The position numbers were made by a program, and so were the translations under genes. Source: Alphaproteobacteria bacterium (GTDB lineage: Bacteria > Pseudomonadota > Alphaproteobacteria > Rhodospirillales > Rhodospirillaceae). Taken from it: DNA of 38,647 bases. How positions within the stretch are numbered: position 1 is the first letter of the stretch; every line of letters starts with the position of its first letter. This document shows positions 15,665 through 26,103 of the stretch, one piece after another. A model generated the notes under the pieces. The model was not told where the DNA came from. It did no database searches and saw nothing but the letters and a program-made list of their open reading frames with translations. The stretch is taken from assembly GCA_012103295.1 (NCBI GenBank), contig WLXB01000020.1, positions 1 to 38,647 of the forward strand, in the 5' to 3' direction.

Positions 15665-16621
15665 ATGCCACAGCCTCTTCATCCAGCTATCAAGCAAAAA
15701 ATGAGCCGCCGGTATGCCGCCACGCTTCTTACTGGGTCCGCAGTCGGCGCCGGAGCCGCACTGTCCATTCCGGCTCTAGGCGCCGAACAAGGAGATACAA
15801 TGACGCCCATCGACGCGCCCCATCCTGGTGTCCGCAAAGCTTATGCGGACGGCCCGTTCGGCCAAATACACTATCGGTATTCAGGAAATAAGGAGTCAAC
15901 GGAGGTCCCGCTGATGTGTCTACACGCGAGCCCGCTGTCAGGCATCGTGTATGACTATTGGCTCGCTGAGATGGGTAAGGACCGTTTTACGGTGGCACCG
16001 GATACGCCTGGCTATGGCGGATCGGATACCCCAGTCGAGCCTCCACTGATTGGCGACTTAGCCGACGCGATGATCGGTTTTATGGATTCTATCGGCCTGC
16101 AAACGGTGGATGTCATGGGATATCACACCGGCTCGTTTACCTCCGCAGACCTAGCAATGCGCTACCCGGATCGCATCCGCAAAGTTGTGATGATATCCGC
16201 CCCTATTTTTGACCAAGCGATCATCGACGAATACAGCGGACGCATTTACGACCCGCCGCCGCAATTCGCTGATCTGCTGATCTCGACAGGCGAAAACCTG
16301 CGCAAAACCGGTCGGGGCATGTTCCGCGACATGACCAACGAACGCTATGAAGACGTGAGTATTGAGCGGTTGCGCCACTTTAGAACCGGCAACTGGGGTT
16401 TCCGCGCTGCCTTCGCCTATGACTTGACCGAAGCCCTTCAAGAAGTCGAACAACCGATCTTGATTCTTAATCCTGAAGACGATCTATGGGAACAAACGCC
16501 ACGGGCCAAGCCGTTTCTTAAAAACGGGCGCATACATGATCTGCCAGGCTGGACCCATGGACACCTGGATATGCATACGGAAGAAATGGCTGAAATTGTG
16601 CGCGCGTTTCTTGCTGAGTGA
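15665..16621 (+). CDS. Tat-exported alpha/beta hydrolase with His at the nucleophile position
   Basis: A 318-residue protein preceded by GAGAG. Residues 13-40 (MSRRYAATLLTG...PALGA) look like a twin-arginine or Sec signal. The body is an alpha/beta-hydrolase fold: LMCLHASPLSG (oxyanion region), PDTPGYGGSD, the nucleophile elbow MGYHTGS, then LNPEDDLWEQT (acid) and GWTHGHLDM (catalytic His). The elbow should read G-x-S-x-G; here it is G152-Y-H154-T-G156, so the Ser is replaced by His. I recall a subset of the family with HTG at this place. Classic serine-hydrolase chemistry is unlikely, and the substrate is unknown. The gene lies alone between the tRNA and a bidirectional terminator, and its stop codon is inside an 18-base tandem repeat. 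Confidence 0.82.
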   Translation: MPQPLHPAIKQKMSRRYAATLLTGSAVGAGAALSIPALGAEQGDTMTPIDAPHPGVRKAYADGPFGQIHYRYSGNKESTEVPLMCLHASPLSGIVYDYWLAEMGKDRFTVAPDTPGYGGSDTPVEPPLIGDLADAMIGFMDSIGLQTVDVMGYHTGSFTSADLAMRYPDRIRKVVMISAPIFDQAIIDEYSGRIYDPPPQFADLLISTGENLRKTGRGMFRDMTNERYEDVSIERLRHFRTGNWGFRAAFAYDLTEALQEVEQPILILNPEDDLWEQTPRAKPFLKNGRIHDLPGWTHGHLDMHTEEMAEIVRAFLAE

Positions 16622-16650
16622 GCAACACCCTCTGAGTGAGCAACACCCTC
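16615..16650 (+). repeat. 18-bp perfect tandem duplication across the hydrolase stop codon
   Basis: The unit TGAGTGAGCAACACCCTC occurs twice in a row (16615-16632 and 16633-16650). The TGA stop of the hydrolase lies inside the first unit at 16619-16621. This looks like a replication-slippage duplication with no effect on the protein. Confidence 0.9.
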
Positions 16651-16671
16651 CAATTAAAAGAAGCACCAAAG

Positions 16672-16704
16672 AAAAAAGGGACGCTCCAAAAAGCGTCCCT
16701 TTTT
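16672..16704. terminator. Bidirectional rho-independent terminator
   Basis: A perfect 8-base stem, GGGACGCT (16678-16685) and AGCGTCCC (16692-16699), encloses a 6-base loop. It is followed by TTTTT on the plus strand and, because of six A's at 16672-16677, by TTTTTT on the minus strand. It lies between the convergent hydrolase and rpoD genes and should end transcription from both. Confidence 0.92.
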
Positions 16705-16725
16705 CAATCTGGCCGTCTCGAACAT

Positions 16726-18774
16726 CTAGTTGTCGAGGAAACTTCTAAGCTTCCGTGACCGGCTCGGGTGTTTCAATTTACGCAACGCCTTCGCCTCAAT
16801 TTGACGGATACGTTCGCGTGTTACCGAGAACTGCTGACCAACCTCTTCGAGGGTATGGTCGGTGTTCATGCCGATGCCAAACCGCATACGCAACACGCGC
16901 TCTTCGCGAGGCGTGAGACTGGCTAGCACGCGCGTCGTCGTTTCCCGCAAGTTACCCTGGATCGCGGCATCAATAGGCTGAATCGCGTTCTTGTCTTCGA
17001 TAAAATCACCAAGATGACTGTCTTCTTCATCACCGATTGGTGTCTCTAGAGAAATTGGCTCTTTGGCGATCTTCAGAACCTTACGCACTTTCTCAAGCGG
17101 CATTTGCAGCTTCTCAGCCAACTCTTCTGGTGTCGGTTCGCGGCCAATTTCGTGCAACATCTGACGCGACGTCCGGACCAATTTATTAATTGTCTCGATC
17201 ATGTGAACCGGAATACGAATGGTCCGCGCCTGGTCCGCAATAGACCGAGTGATGGCCTGACGAATCCACCACGTTGCATAGGTCGAGAACTTGTACCCCC
17301 GGCGATACTCGAATTTATCGACCGCCTTCATCAGGCCAATATTACCTTCTTGGATAAGATCGAGGAACTGCAAGCCGCGGTTGGTGTATTTCTTGGCGAT
17401 AGAAATCACGAGACGCAGGTTGGCCTCGATCATTTCCTTCTTAGCCTTAGAGGCTTCCCGCTCACCCTTCTGCACGGTGGATACCACCCGGCGCAATTCG
17501 GATATGGATAAGCCGGCAATTTCAGACACCTCAGCAATGCCGGTGCGCAAATCTTGGATTTCCGACTTGTACTTAGCCCCGAAATCTTTCCAGCCCTTGC
17601 CGGTTAGACGACGCACCCGCGCCAACCACTTCGGATCAAGTTCACTGCCGTAATACTGCTCGATATAGGCGTCACGCTTGATCTTGCACTTGGTGGCCAA
17701 CTGCATCAGCTGGCCTTCCATGATCATGAGCGAGCGATTCAAGTCATTCTTCTGTTCGACCAGATAGTCGATCCGCGCATTGTTGAGGTGCACGTCTTCC
17801 ATCAGCTGGATGAGTTCCAGCTTGTATTTTTGATAGCGTTTTTCTGTCGGCTTAGGAATTTCCTCGCCATTGCTCAGCGCCGTTAAACGCTGATCTTGGG
17901 CACGCTTCATTTTGGTATACACGCTGGAAATTTTTTCAAAGGCTTCAATAACCTTTGGCATCAACTCCGCTTCCATCGCCGCGAGCGATACAGCACCTTC
18001 ATCCATATCGTCGTCGTCATCCGAGTTCTCAGTCGTCGACTCAGATTTAGAGTCATCTCCATCAGCGGATGATTTTTTATCATCGTCCTTTTTAGCGTTG
18101 TCATTATTGGACGCCGGAATAACGCCTGGCGTCGCACCGGATCCAACCGGCGTCCCAGGAATTGCATTCGGATTGGTGTTGTTCTGATTTTGATTGGCGC
18201 CCGGATTGGCGATGCCGTAAGTCGCATCCAGGTCAATAATGTCGCGCAGCAACATTTTGCTGTCGACCAAAGCGTCATGCCACGACAGCAGAGCCCTAAT
18301 CGTCATCGGACTCTCACAGATCCCGCCAATCATCATCTGTCGACCGGCTTCGATGCGCTTGGCAATCGCGATTTCGCCTTCACGCGAGAGCAACTCGACC
18401 GAACCCATCTCACGCAAGTACATGCGAACCGGGTCATCGGTGCGACCGATATCACTGTCACCAACGTTGCCGCTAGCAACAACCTCTGTCGCCTTCTTTT
18501 CGGCTTCAGTTTCAGCGTTATCTTCTTCCTGCTCGTCTTCTTCAACAACATTGATGCCCATCTCAGAAAGCATCGACATGGTGTCTTCAATCTGCTCCGA
18601 AGACATCTCTTCAGAAGGCAGTGCGCTGTTCAGTTCCTCGTAGGTGATGTAGCCCTTTTCTTTGGCTTTCTGAATCAGCTTCTTGACCGACGCATTTGTA
18701 GAGTCCAAGAGTGGGCTATCGCCCTCTTCACGCTCTTCTTTCTGGTCAGTCTTAGTTGCGGCTTTTGTCGCCAT
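16726..18774 (-). CDS. rpoD: RNA polymerase primary sigma factor (sigma-70)
   Basis: A 682-residue protein with all parts of a housekeeping sigma factor. Region 1.1 is at about 28-80 ([18 protein letters not shown]). [29 protein letters not shown] (region 1.2) is at 114, split by a large non-conserved region. Regions 2.1-2.4 include [20 protein letters not shown] and [17 protein letters not shown]. Region 3 begins near [15 protein letters not shown], and region 4 ends in [19 protein letters not shown]. It directs core polymerase to -35/-10 promoters. Residues about 188-262 are a low-complexity insert rich in N, P, S and D. The gene follows dnaG on the same strand, 95 bases on, as in the macromolecular-synthesis operon of other proteobacteria. 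Confidence 0.98.
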   Translation of the reverse strand: MATKAATKTDQKEEREEGDSPLLDSTNASVKKLIQKAKEKGYITYEELNSALPSEEMSSEQIEDTMSMLSEMGINVVEEDEQEEDNAETEAEKKATEVVASGNVGDSDIGRTDDPVRMYLREMGSVELLSREGEIAIAKRIEAGRQMMIGGICESPMTIRALLSWHDALVDSKMLLRDIIDLDATYGIANPGANQNQNNTNPNAIPGTPVGSGATPGVIPASNNDNAKKDDDKKSSADGDDSKSESTTENSDDDDDMDEGAVSLAAMEAELMPKVIEAFEKISSVYTKMKRAQDQRLTALSNGEEIPKPTEKRYQKYKLELIQLMEDVHLNNARIDYLVEQKNDLNRSLMIMEGQLMQLATKCKIKRDAYIEQYYGSELDPKWLARVRRLTGKGWKDFGAKYKSEIQDLRTGIAEVSEIAGLSISELRRVVSTVQKGEREASKAKKEMIEANLRLVISIAKKYTNRGLQFLDLIQEGNIGLMKAVDKFEYRRGYKFSTYATWWIRQAITRSIADQARTIRIPVHMIETINKLVRTSRQMLHEIGREPTPEELAEKLQMPLEKVRKVLKIAKEPISLETPIGDEEDSHLGDFIEDKNAIQPIDAAIQGNLRETTTRVLASLTPREERVLRMRFGIGMNTDHTLEEVGQQFSVTRERIRQIEAKALRKLKHPSRSRKLRSFLDN

Positions 18775-18836
18775 GGAGCGTCGCTCTCCCTTCGTTAAAC
18801 CATCTCAACGGCAGTTTTAGTTTGCCGCTCCCCTTT

Positions 18837-18857
18837 CGGGCTCCTTGCCGGAGCCCG
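18837..18857. other. Strong hairpin between dnaG and rpoD
   Basis: CGGGCTCC (18837-18844) and GGAGCCCG (18850-18857) form a perfect 8-base stem with a 5-base loop. On the minus strand no U-run follows, so it is not a standard intrinsic terminator. It could stabilise or mark a processing site in the dnaG-rpoD transcript, as is known between these genes in E. coli; that role here is inference. Confidence 0.6.
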
Positions 18858-18869
18858 CGTGGGCGAAGA

Positions 18870-20678
18870 TCAAACTCCGCCGTTCTCGTCAGAGGCCTGC
18901 CCCTCAGTCCTCAACGACCGAAACACTGCAAAAGCAGAATCGGTCGGCTCATTAATCAGGTCGTCAGCCGCACGCCGGACATCGGCCTCTAGGTCGGCGC
19001 GTTGGCACAACGAAAACGTGTGATCCCACCCAATCGTTGCGTCCTGTAACTCAGCATCTGGACGCGCGAACCCGGCGTGAACGTAAACCTCTGAACTCAT
19101 TAGCTTCTTTAGCTCGTCCGCGAACCCTAATCCGGCTAAATGGGCCTTTAGGCCTTCAAATTCAAGATTCGGCGATTGCGAGAGGTGCATTAAGGCCGAT
19201 TGCCTAAGTGAGTCAAGGCGCGAATCGGCAAAAGGCATGGCACCGAGGCGCTCTTCTACGTGGTCCAGAAGGTCTGGATGACTAATAAGTGTGGCCAAAA
19301 GTATCCGTTGGCGCACACCAGTGGCGTCCAGCTGTCGCGGTTTTGCCTCCGGCTGAGCGGTCACCGGCGCCTTATAGCGCCCCTGCACATTGCGGGATAC
19401 CGCAGGACCGGCCTGGCTGCGAAAAAGGTCATAAACTCTATCGCGCATATGCCGCCGATACTGGCTCTGGACAGAGCTCTCATTAATCATCCGTGCCAGG
19501 TCATCAGCGTCCTTTTCCAAAGCGGCGCGACGTTCAGGTGTATCGATTCGGCGGCCTTCAAGAAGACGACGCCAGACAATCTCAGAGAGGGGAATAGCGG
19601 CATCCAAGACGTCCCGCATGGCCTCACGTCCGTCTGACTTGATCAGATCATCAGGGTCTTGCCCCGCCGGCAACAAGGCAAACCGCAAGGACCGGCCAGG
19701 CTCCAATAGGGGGAGACACCGGTCCGCTGCCCTTAAGGCCGCTTGGCGACCGGCGGCATCACCATCAAAGCAAAGAATGGGCTCGGGCGCGATGCGCCAC
19801 AAAAGCGCGATTTGGGTTTCCGTCAGAGCCGTGCCCAACGGAGCAACCGCATTATTTATGCCAGCCTGGGAGAGCGCGATAACATCCATATAGCCTTCAG
19901 CAACGATGATCTCAGCCTTATCCGACGCCTCCTTGCGGGCCTGGGAAAAGGCGTAAACCAGATGCCCCTTGTGAAACAAAGGGGTCTCAGGCGAGTTCAA
20001 GTACTTTGGGCCACCGTCACCCAACACGCGGCCGCCAAACGCCACAGGCCGGCCACGGGCGTCGCAGATCGGGAACATCACGCGATCACGGAAAAAATCA
20101 AAGGATGAACGCCCATCCTGCCCCGGGCTAAGCATCCGGGCTTCGATCGCGACGTCCTCTGGAATGGAGTCGCGCGACAACATACTTTTCAAGGCGTTTC
20201 CGTTCGGCGCGTAGCCGAGGCGATATTTCTTGATGATCTCATCGCTTAGCCCACGGTCGCGCAAATACTCATAGGCAACCCTACCTTCTGGCGACCTAAG
20301 TTTCTGTTCGTAAAACTGGCACGCCATTTCCACCGCATCTTGCAACGTGGTGCGTCGCTCTGCCCGTTGCGCCTCTTCCGGTGTTGCCTTTGGAACTTCA
20401 AGCCCAGCTTCTTCCGCCAACTGTTCCACCGCTTCCGGAAACGGCAGACTTTGAGTCTTCATCAGAAAAGTAAAAACGTCACCATGCTCACCGGATGAAA
20501 AGCAGTGATAAAAACCCTTCTGGTCATTGACCGTGAAGGATGGAGTCTTTTCGCTGGTGAAGGGGCTGAGGCCAATGAACTCGCGGCCACGGCGTTGCAA
20601 CTTGACGGACCGGGCCACTACGGAGGAAACCGGCACTCGAGTCCTTATTTCATCAAGGAAATCAGGCGGAAAGGACAC
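18870..20678 (-). CDS. dnaG: DNA primase DnaG
   Basis: A 602-residue primase that makes RNA primers for DNA replication. The GTG start at 20678 is preceded by AGGGGGC. The N-terminal CHC2-type domain is recognisable (SPFTSEKTPSFTVNDQKGFYHCF), but three of the four expected zinc ligands are replaced: S38, T41 and S62, with only C59 kept. The catalytic core has the YRLGYAPNG and FGGRVLGDGGPKYLNSPETPLF segments and the Toprim signatures AEGYMDV and CFDGDAAGR. The C-terminal helicase-interaction region is present but divergent. It lies between yqeY and rpoD on one strand, 47 bases after yqeY, and is presumably co-transcribed with both. Confidence 0.97.
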   Translation of the reverse strand: MSFPPDFLDEIRTRVPVSSVVARSVKLQRRGREFIGLSPFTSEKTPSFTVNDQKGFYHCFSSGEHGDVFTFLMKTQSLPFPEAVEQLAEEAGLEVPKATPEEAQRAERRTTLQDAVEMACQFYEQKLRSPEGRVAYEYLRDRGLSDEIIKKYRLGYAPNGNALKSMLSRDSIPEDVAIEARMLSPGQDGRSSFDFFRDRVMFPICDARGRPVAFGGRVLGDGGPKYLNSPETPLFHKGHLVYAFSQARKEASDKAEIIVAEGYMDVIALSQAGINNAVAPLGTALTETQIALLWRIAPEPILCFDGDAAGRQAALRAADRCLPLLEPGRSLRFALLPAGQDPDDLIKSDGREAMRDVLDAAIPLSEIVWRRLLEGRRIDTPERRAALEKDADDLARMINESSVQSQYRRHMRDRVYDLFRSQAGPAVSRNVQGRYKAPVTAQPEAKPRQLDATGVRQRILLATLISHPDLLDHVEERLGAMPFADSRLDSLRQSALMHLSQSPNLEFEGLKAHLAGLGFADELKKLMSSEVYVHAGFARPDAELQDATIGWDHTFSLCQRADLEADVRRAADDLINEPTDSAFAVFRSLRTEGQASDENGGV

Positions 20679-20725
20679 AAGACGCCCCCTGCCCTGCTGG
20701 ATGTGGCCGCCAGCTTGGCGACCGG

Positions 20726-21181
20726 TTAGGCAAGGTTTTCTTTAACGACTGAGCTGGCGCGGCCGAAATCCATACGGCCTGAGAAGCGTTCTTTTAAGGA
20801 CGCCATAACGCGGCCCATGTCTTTTAGGCTAGAGGCTTCAAGCTCAGCAATAATATCCGTAACGGCTCCTCGAATCTCATCATCGCCAAGCTGCTCGGGC
20901 ATAAAGCGTGTGATGATTTCGATCTCTTCCTGTTCGCGCTCCGCCAATTCACAACGACCACCTTGCTCATACATGGCGATGCTATCGCGACGCTGCTTGA
21001 CCATTGACTGAAGCATGTCGAGAATCTCGGCCTCATCAATGCCGTCAGACGTGCCCCGACCACGCGCACAGATGTCCCTGTCTTTAAGGGCTGCAAGAAT
21101 GAGACGGACAGTAGCGACAGACCGTTGGTCTTTGCCGCGAAGCGCGTTTTTCAGCGCGTCGGATAGTTCAGTACGCAACAT
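20726..21181 (-). CDS. yqeY: GatB/YqeY domain protein
   Basis: A 151-residue protein matching the YqeY family over its whole length. It begins MLRTELSDALKNALRGKD, followed by VRLILAALKDRDI, a long charged helix (VKQRRDSIAMYEQGGRCELAEREQEEI), the block FMPEQLGDDEI, and ends with the GRVMASLKERFSGRMDFGRAS motif. The family resembles the tail domain of the GatB amidotransferase subunit, which contacts tRNA. The role of the free-standing protein is not well defined. It is the first gene of the yqeY-dnaG-rpoD set and divergent from carA; this arrangement is common in alphaproteobacteria. The ribosome site upstream of the ATG is weak. Confidence 0.93.
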   Translation of the reverse strand: MLRTELSDALKNALRGKDQRSVATVRLILAALKDRDICARGRGTSDGIDEAEILDMLQSMVKQRRDSIAMYEQGGRCELAEREQEEIEIITRFMPEQLGDDEIRGAVTDIIAELEASSLKDMGRVMASLKERFSGRMDFGRASSVVKENLA

Positions 21182-21538
21182 GGAAAAGGAACTTCCAAAG
21201 GAGAAGTTAAGCGATAAAACTAACTCATTCTGATGGCCAACGCAAAGCCTTCTCGAGTGAGATCAAACCTCTATTTTTTTCATGTAAACTGCGGCATACA
21301 GAGGCTTGACTTGCTTCTGGCGATTGCTTATCAACCGCCAAATTTGCCGTTACACGACACTCAGATAGGGCGACTTTCGTCGCTCCGCAAGCCCGGGTTG
21401 ATCCCCGCCAATTTAAAGACTTCAACTGCTCATGGCCGTGCCACGACAGAGGGAGAGTGGCGAGCCTTAAGACGGGTACCCTGAGCGAGCAGACGGTGAT
21501 TAACCAGGGCCTCCACGGCCCCAAACATACGGACCCTT
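21182..21538. promoter_or_regulatory. Divergent intergenic region yqeY / carA
   Basis: These 357 bases must hold promoters for yqeY-dnaG-rpoD and for carAB. On the plus strand TTGACT (21306-21311) with TATCAA (21329-21334) at 17 bases is a possible carA promoter, which would leave a leader of about 200 bases. A small GGGCC/GGCCC hairpin (21507-21521) lies close to the carA start. I see no pyrimidine-sensing attenuator or convincing small gene. Confidence 0.4.
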
Positions 21539-22747
21539 ATGCCGGAGGCGAGCGCCAACGAATTTCCTCCTCAGCCGCAAGGCGCGACGGGGGTATTGGT
21601 TCTCAACGATGGTACCGTTTTTTGGGGCAAGGGCTTAGGCGCAACCGGCAGTAAAACGGGCGAAGTCGTCTTCAACACGTCTCTGACCGGATACCAAGAA
21701 GTCCTCACTGATCCGTCCTACGCCGCCCAGATCATCACATTCACCTTCCCTCACATCGGAAATGTGGGCACCAATCCCGAAGATATGGAAAGCACCACAC
21801 CCTCAGCCCGCGGCTGCGTGTTGCGGATGGATATCACCGACCCCGCGAACTGGCGCGCGACGCAGCACCTTAATGACTGGCTCAAGAGTAACGACTTTGT
21901 CGGGATTGCCGGCGTCGACACGCGGCGCCTAACTGCACATATCCGTGACGGTGGCGCCCCGACGGGGGTCATCGCCCACGCCACCGACGGTCAATTCGAC
22001 CTCGACGACCTGCGCGCGCAAGCAAACGCCTGGCCCGGGCTGGAAGGCATGGACTTGGCAAAAGAAGTCACCTGCCGCCAGACGTATACCTGGACTGAGA
22101 CGCAATGGACCCTGGGTGCAGGATTCGGCGACTTGGATGCTGGCGAAAACAAGCCAGACCATCATGTCGTTGCCGTTGATTTTGGTGCTAAACGGAACAT
22201 CCTAAGATGCCTGGCCGATACTGGCTGCAAAGTCACCGTCGTCCCGGCGACCGCGTCAGCGGATGACATTCTTCAGCACAACCCCGATGGCATTTTTCTG
22301 TCCAACGGTCCTGGCGACCCAGCCGCGACCGGCGTCTACGCCGTCGAAACCGTTCAGGCTCTCCTAGAGAGCGGCAAACCAATGTTCGGCATTTGCCTCG
22401 GTCACCAAATTCTTGCGCTTGCCCTTGGCGCTAAGACTTACAAGCTGAAGCTTGGTCATCGGGGCGGTAACCAGCCGGTGCAAGACCTGGAAACCGGCAA
22501 AGTTGAAATCACATCTCAGAACCACGGCTTCTGCGTTGATCGGGATAGCCTGCCGACAGGTGTGATTGAGACCCATCGCTCCTTATTCGATGGCATTGTC
22601 GAAGGACTACGGGTTGAAGGGAGACCCGTATTTTCAGTGCAGTACCACCCTGAAGCCTCCCCCGGCCCCCAAGACAGCTACTATTTGTTTGAGCGGTTCA
22701 CAGATTTAATCCGCGGCGCAAAGACTAGTCAGTCGGAGACAGCCTAG
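21539..22747 (+). CDS. carA: Carbamoyl-phosphate synthase small (glutaminase) subunit
   Basis: A 402-residue subunit that hydrolyses glutamine and passes ammonia to CarB for carbamoyl phosphate, the precursor of arginine and pyrimidines. The N-terminal CarA domain shows [37 protein letters not shown] and [13 protein letters not shown]. The C-terminal class I amidotransferase domain has FLSNGPGDP, the nucleophile Cys in GICLGHQ, and the His/Glu pair in YHPEASPGP. The ATG at 21539 lacks a clear ribosome site; no better in-frame start with one was found. CarB follows after 3 bases, so the two are coupled. Confidence 0.97.
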   Translation: MPEASANEFPPQPQGATGVLVLNDGTVFWGKGLGATGSKTGEVVFNTSLTGYQEVLTDPSYAAQIITFTFPHIGNVGTNPEDMESTTPSARGCVLRMDITDPANWRATQHLNDWLKSNDFVGIAGVDTRRLTAHIRDGGAPTGVIAHATDGQFDLDDLRAQANAWPGLEGMDLAKEVTCRQTYTWTETQWTLGAGFGDLDAGENKPDHHVVAVDFGAKRNILRCLADTGCKVTVVPATASADDILQHNPDGIFLSNGPGDPAATGVYAVETVQALLESGKPMFGICLGHQILALALGAKTYKLKLGHRGGNQPVQDLETGKVEITSQNHGFCVDRDSLPTGVIETHRSLFDGIVEGLRVEGRPVFSVQYHPEASPGPQDSYYLFERFTDLIRGAKTSQSETA

Positions 22748-22750
22748 CTC

Positions 22751-25700
22751 ATGCCCAGACGGACTGACATCGAGAGCATTCTCATTATCGGCGCGGGGCC
22801 GATCATCATCGGTCAAGCCTGTGAGTTTGATTACTCCGGCGCGCAAGCTTGCAAAGCGCTGCGTGAAGAAGGGTATCGGGTCATTCTCGTGAACTCGAAC
22901 CCCGCTACAATAATGACCGATCCTGAGATGGCCGACGCAACGTATATCGAGCCCATCACCATCGAAACGGTCACGAAGATTCTTGAGAAAGAGCGCCCCG
23001 ATGCGATTTTGCCGACAATGGGTGGGCAAACGGGACTCAACACGGCCATGAGCCTTGCCGACGAAGGCGTATTAGAGCGCCTCGGCATCGAACTGATCGG
23101 CGCACAGCGCGACGTGATCGCAAAAGCAGAAGACCGGCTCCAATTCCGCGAGGCGATGGAAGTCATTGGCTTGGAGAGTCCGCGTAGCCAGGTCGTTCAC
23201 TCTCTCGAGGAAGCCCGTGAAGCCGTCAAGATGACGGGCTTGCCGTCGATTATCCGCCCATCCTTTACCCTTGGTGGTGAAGGCGGTGGCATCGCCTACA
23301 ACACAGAAGAGTTCGAAAAAATTGTCGGTACAGGCCTAGCTGCGTCACCTGTTACCGAAGTTCTCGTGGAAGAGTCTGTTCTTGGTTGGAAAGAGTATGA
23401 GATGGAAGTCGTCCGCGATAACGCGGACAACTGCATCATTATTTGCTCTATTGAGAACGTCGACCCAATGGGCATTCATACCGGTGACTCCATCACCGTG
23501 GCCCCGGCCCTCACCCTGACAGACAAAGAGTATCAACTCTTACGCAACGCCTCGATTTCCTGCCTACGAGAGATCGGTGTTGATACCGGCGGGTCGAACG
23601 TACAGTTCGCGATTAACCCGGACGACGGCCGTATGGTTGTCATTGAAATGAATCCCCGGGTTTCGCGATCATCAGCGCTTGCCTCTAAGGCAACTGGCTT
23701 CCCGATTGCTAAAATCGCGGCGAAACTTGCCGTTGGATACACGTTGGACGAACTGGACAACGATATAACCGGCGTCACGCCCGCGTCCTTTGAGCCGACG
23801 ATTGATTACGTCGTTACCAAAATCCCGCGCTTCACCTTTGAGAAGTTCCCTGACACAGACGCGTTGTTAACCACGTCGATGAAGTCAGTTGGGGAAGCTA
23901 TGTCTGTGGGCCGCTGCTTTGCAGAGAGTTTGCAGAAGGGTCTGCGGTCCATGGAGACTGGGCTCACAGGACTTAATGAAGTCTATGTGGGTGAAACGGG
24001 TGAGCCTGTAAATGACCCGGGCGCTCTCAAAGCTGCCCTTCTGACACCGCGGCCCGACCGTCTTTTGGTTGTGGCCCAGGCCTTCCGCGAAGGCATGTCA
24101 CTAGAAGAGATTCAGAACGCCTGTAAATTTGATCCGTGGTTCCTTGAGCAAATCAAGGCCATTGTTGAGGCTGAGAAAACCCTCAAGGCAAATGGCCTGC
24201 CATCTGACGCGCCGACCATGGCCCAGTTAAAACGTATGGGCTTCTCGGACGAGCGCATCGGCGAAGTACTAGAACTAGAATCCGACGTGGTTGCGGCACA
24301 GCGTCGCGCGCTCGATGTCAGTCCAGTGTACAAACGGATAGACACCTGCGCCGCGGAATTCCCAGCGAAAACGCCGTATATGTACTCGTGCTATGAGGGC
24401 GATGGGTATGTGGCTCCGCATTGCGAGTCGGATCCTACCGACAAAAACAAGGTGGTGATCCTTGGCGGCGGACCGAATCGGATCGGTCAGGGTATCGAGT
24501 TTGACTACTGCTGTTGCCATGCAGCGTTCGCCTTATCCGATGCCGGGTACGAGACCATTATGGTCAACTGCAACCCCGAAACAGTGTCCACCGATTACGA
24601 CACGTCAGACCGCCTCTACTTTGAGCCGCTGACTCCTGAAGACGTTATCGAGCTCATCCGTGTCGAGCAGCGCAACGGCGCCGTCAAAGGTGTGATTGTG
24701 CAGCTTGGCGGGCAAACGCCTCTGAAGTTATCTCATGCTCTTCTTGCGGCAGGGATTCCCATTCTGGGCACCTCACCTGACGCCATCGATCTTGCTGAAG
24801 ATCGCGAGCGCTTTCAGCAATTGCTGAACGACCTCAAACTTCGCCAACCCGAAAATGGTACAGCGCTGACCGAAGAAGATGCGGTCAACAGCGCCAATCG
24901 GATCGGCTATCCTGTCGTTATTCGCCCCTCTTATGTCCTGGGTGGCCGAGCCATGCAGATCGTTCACGATGAGGACGGCTTACGGTCTTACATTCGAGAT
25001 GCCGTTAACGTGACTGGCGGTAACCCGCTGTTGATCGACTCGTATTTGTCAGGCGCCATCGAAGTTGACGTGGACGCCCTGTGTGACGGGACCGACGTTT
25101 ACATCGCTGGAATCATGGAGCACATCGAGGAAGCGGGAATTCACTCAGGGGACTCAGCCTGTTCATTGCCGCCCTACTCGCTGTCGCCAGATATTGTTCA
25201 AGAACTCAAAGTTCAGAGTCGCGCACTGGCAAAAGGCCTCAACGTCGTAGGCCTTATGAACGTCCAATTCGCTGTCAAAGACGCTGACATTTACATTCTC
25301 GAAGTGAACCCACGCGCCAGCCGGACCGTACCCTTTGTCGCAAAAGCCACCGGCATCCAAGTTGCCAAGATAGCCGCACGCATTATGGCTGGTGAGACGT
25401 TGAAGGACTTCGGCTTATCGGGTCATGACTTCGACGACCACGCTGACAGCGTCAAACATATTGCTGTCAAAGAAGCGGTGTTCCCGTTTGCACGGTTCCC
25501 AGGTGTCGACATTGTTCTCGGCCCCGAGATGAAATCCACTGGTGAGGTCATGGGGCTGGACGTTGATTTTCCGCGCGCGTTTGCCAAATCACAAATGGGG
25601 GCCGGCACACGTCTTCCGTCTTCAGGGACTGCATTTCTGTCTCTCAAGAATGAGGATAAAGCCGGTGCACTTGCGGTTGCTCATAAACTGACGGCCCTTG

Positions 25701-26017
25701 GTTTTAGCCTCGTCGCCACCGGCGGAACACAATCGTTCCTTAAGGAGCAAGGCCTTGAAGTTAAAGCGATAAACAAGGTTCTAGAGGGCCGCCCGCACTG
25801 TGTGGACGCGATGATATCCGGCGACATCCAACTGGTGATCAACACCACGGAAGGCGCTCAGTCTCTGAAAGACAGCTACGATATCCGGCGGACCGCGCTA
25901 ACACGCCAAATTTGTCATTACACGACCCTATCCGGTGCAGAGGCTGCGGTGGACGCAATTGCAGCTCTTAGGGACGGCGCTCTTGATGTCGCCCCTCTGC
26001 AATCCTATTTTAAATAA
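22751..26017 (+). CDS. carB: Carbamoyl-phosphate synthase large subunit
   Basis: A 1088-residue protein of full length with the usual internal duplication. The first ATP-grasp half starts [23 protein letters not shown], and the second starts [22 protein letters not shown] near residue 565. Each half carries [21 protein letters not shown] or [19 protein letters not shown]. The C-terminal MGS-like allosteric domain (about residue 945 on) contains [14 protein letters not shown]. It uses two ATP, bicarbonate and the ammonia from CarA. The gene is followed by a terminator and then greA. Confidence 0.98.
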   Translation: MPRRTDIESILIIGAGPIIIGQACEFDYSGAQACKALREEGYRVILVNSNPATIMTDPEMADATYIEPITIETVTKILEKERPDAILPTMGGQTGLNTAMSLADEGVLERLGIELIGAQRDVIAKAEDRLQFREAMEVIGLESPRSQVVHSLEEAREAVKMTGLPSIIRPSFTLGGEGGGIAYNTEEFEKIVGTGLAASPVTEVLVEESVLGWKEYEMEVVRDNADNCIIICSIENVDPMGIHTGDSITVAPALTLTDKEYQLLRNASISCLREIGVDTGGSNVQFAINPDDGRMVVIEMNPRVSRSSALASKATGFPIAKIAAKLAVGYTLDELDNDITGVTPASFEPTIDYVVTKIPRFTFEKFPDTDALLTTSMKSVGEAMSVGRCFAESLQKGLRSMETGLTGLNEVYVGETGEPVNDPGALKAALLTPRPDRLLVVAQAFREGMSLEEIQNACKFDPWFLEQIKAIVEAEKTLKANGLPSDAPTMAQLKRMGFSDERIGEVLELESDVVAAQRRALDVSPVYKRIDTCAAEFPAKTPYMYSCYEGDGYVAPHCESDPTDKNKVVILGGGPNRIGQGIEFDYCCCHAAFALSDAGYETIMVNCNPETVSTDYDTSDRLYFEPLTPEDVIELIRVEQRNGAVKGVIVQLGGQTPLKLSHALLAAGIPILGTSPDAIDLAEDRERFQQLLNDLKLRQPENGTALTEEDAVNSANRIGYPVVIRPSYVLGGRAMQIVHDEDGLRSYIRDAVNVTGGNPLLIDSYLSGAIEVDVDALCDGTDVYIAGIMEHIEEAGIHSGDSACSLPPYSLSPDIVQELKVQSRALAKGLNVVGLMNVQFAVKDADIYILEVNPRASRTVPFVAKATGIQVAKIAARIMAGETLKDFGLSGHDFDDHADSVKHIAVKEAVFPFARFPGVDIVLGPEMKSTGEVMGLDVDFPRAFAKSQMGAGTRLPSSGTAFLSLKNEDKAGALAVAHKLTALGFSLVATGGTQSFLKEQGLEVKAINKVLEGRPHCVDAMISGDIQLVINTTEGAQSLKDSYDIRRTALTRQICHYTTLSGAEAAVDAIAALRDGALDVAPLQSYFK

Positions 26018-26044
26018 TTGAATTAAGCCTGACTTGAGAGCCCT

Positions 26045-26074
26045 GCTGTGCTTGAGTAAGAGCACAGCGTTTTT
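26045..26074 (+). terminator. Rho-independent terminator after carB
   Basis: GCTGTGCT (26045-26052) and AGCACAGC (26061-26068) form a perfect 8-base stem with an 8-base loop, followed by GTTTTT. It lies 27 bases after the carB stop and 30 bases before greA, so greA probably has its own promoter or depends on readthrough. Confidence 0.9.
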
Positions 26075-26103
26075 CATTTAAGGACAGAATAAGAGGTTAC
26101 GTC

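Noticed and set aside
18190-18798. Open frame of 202 codons on the plus strand
   Set aside because: Fully antisense to rpoD, no family resemblance; a shadow of GC-rich coding sequence.
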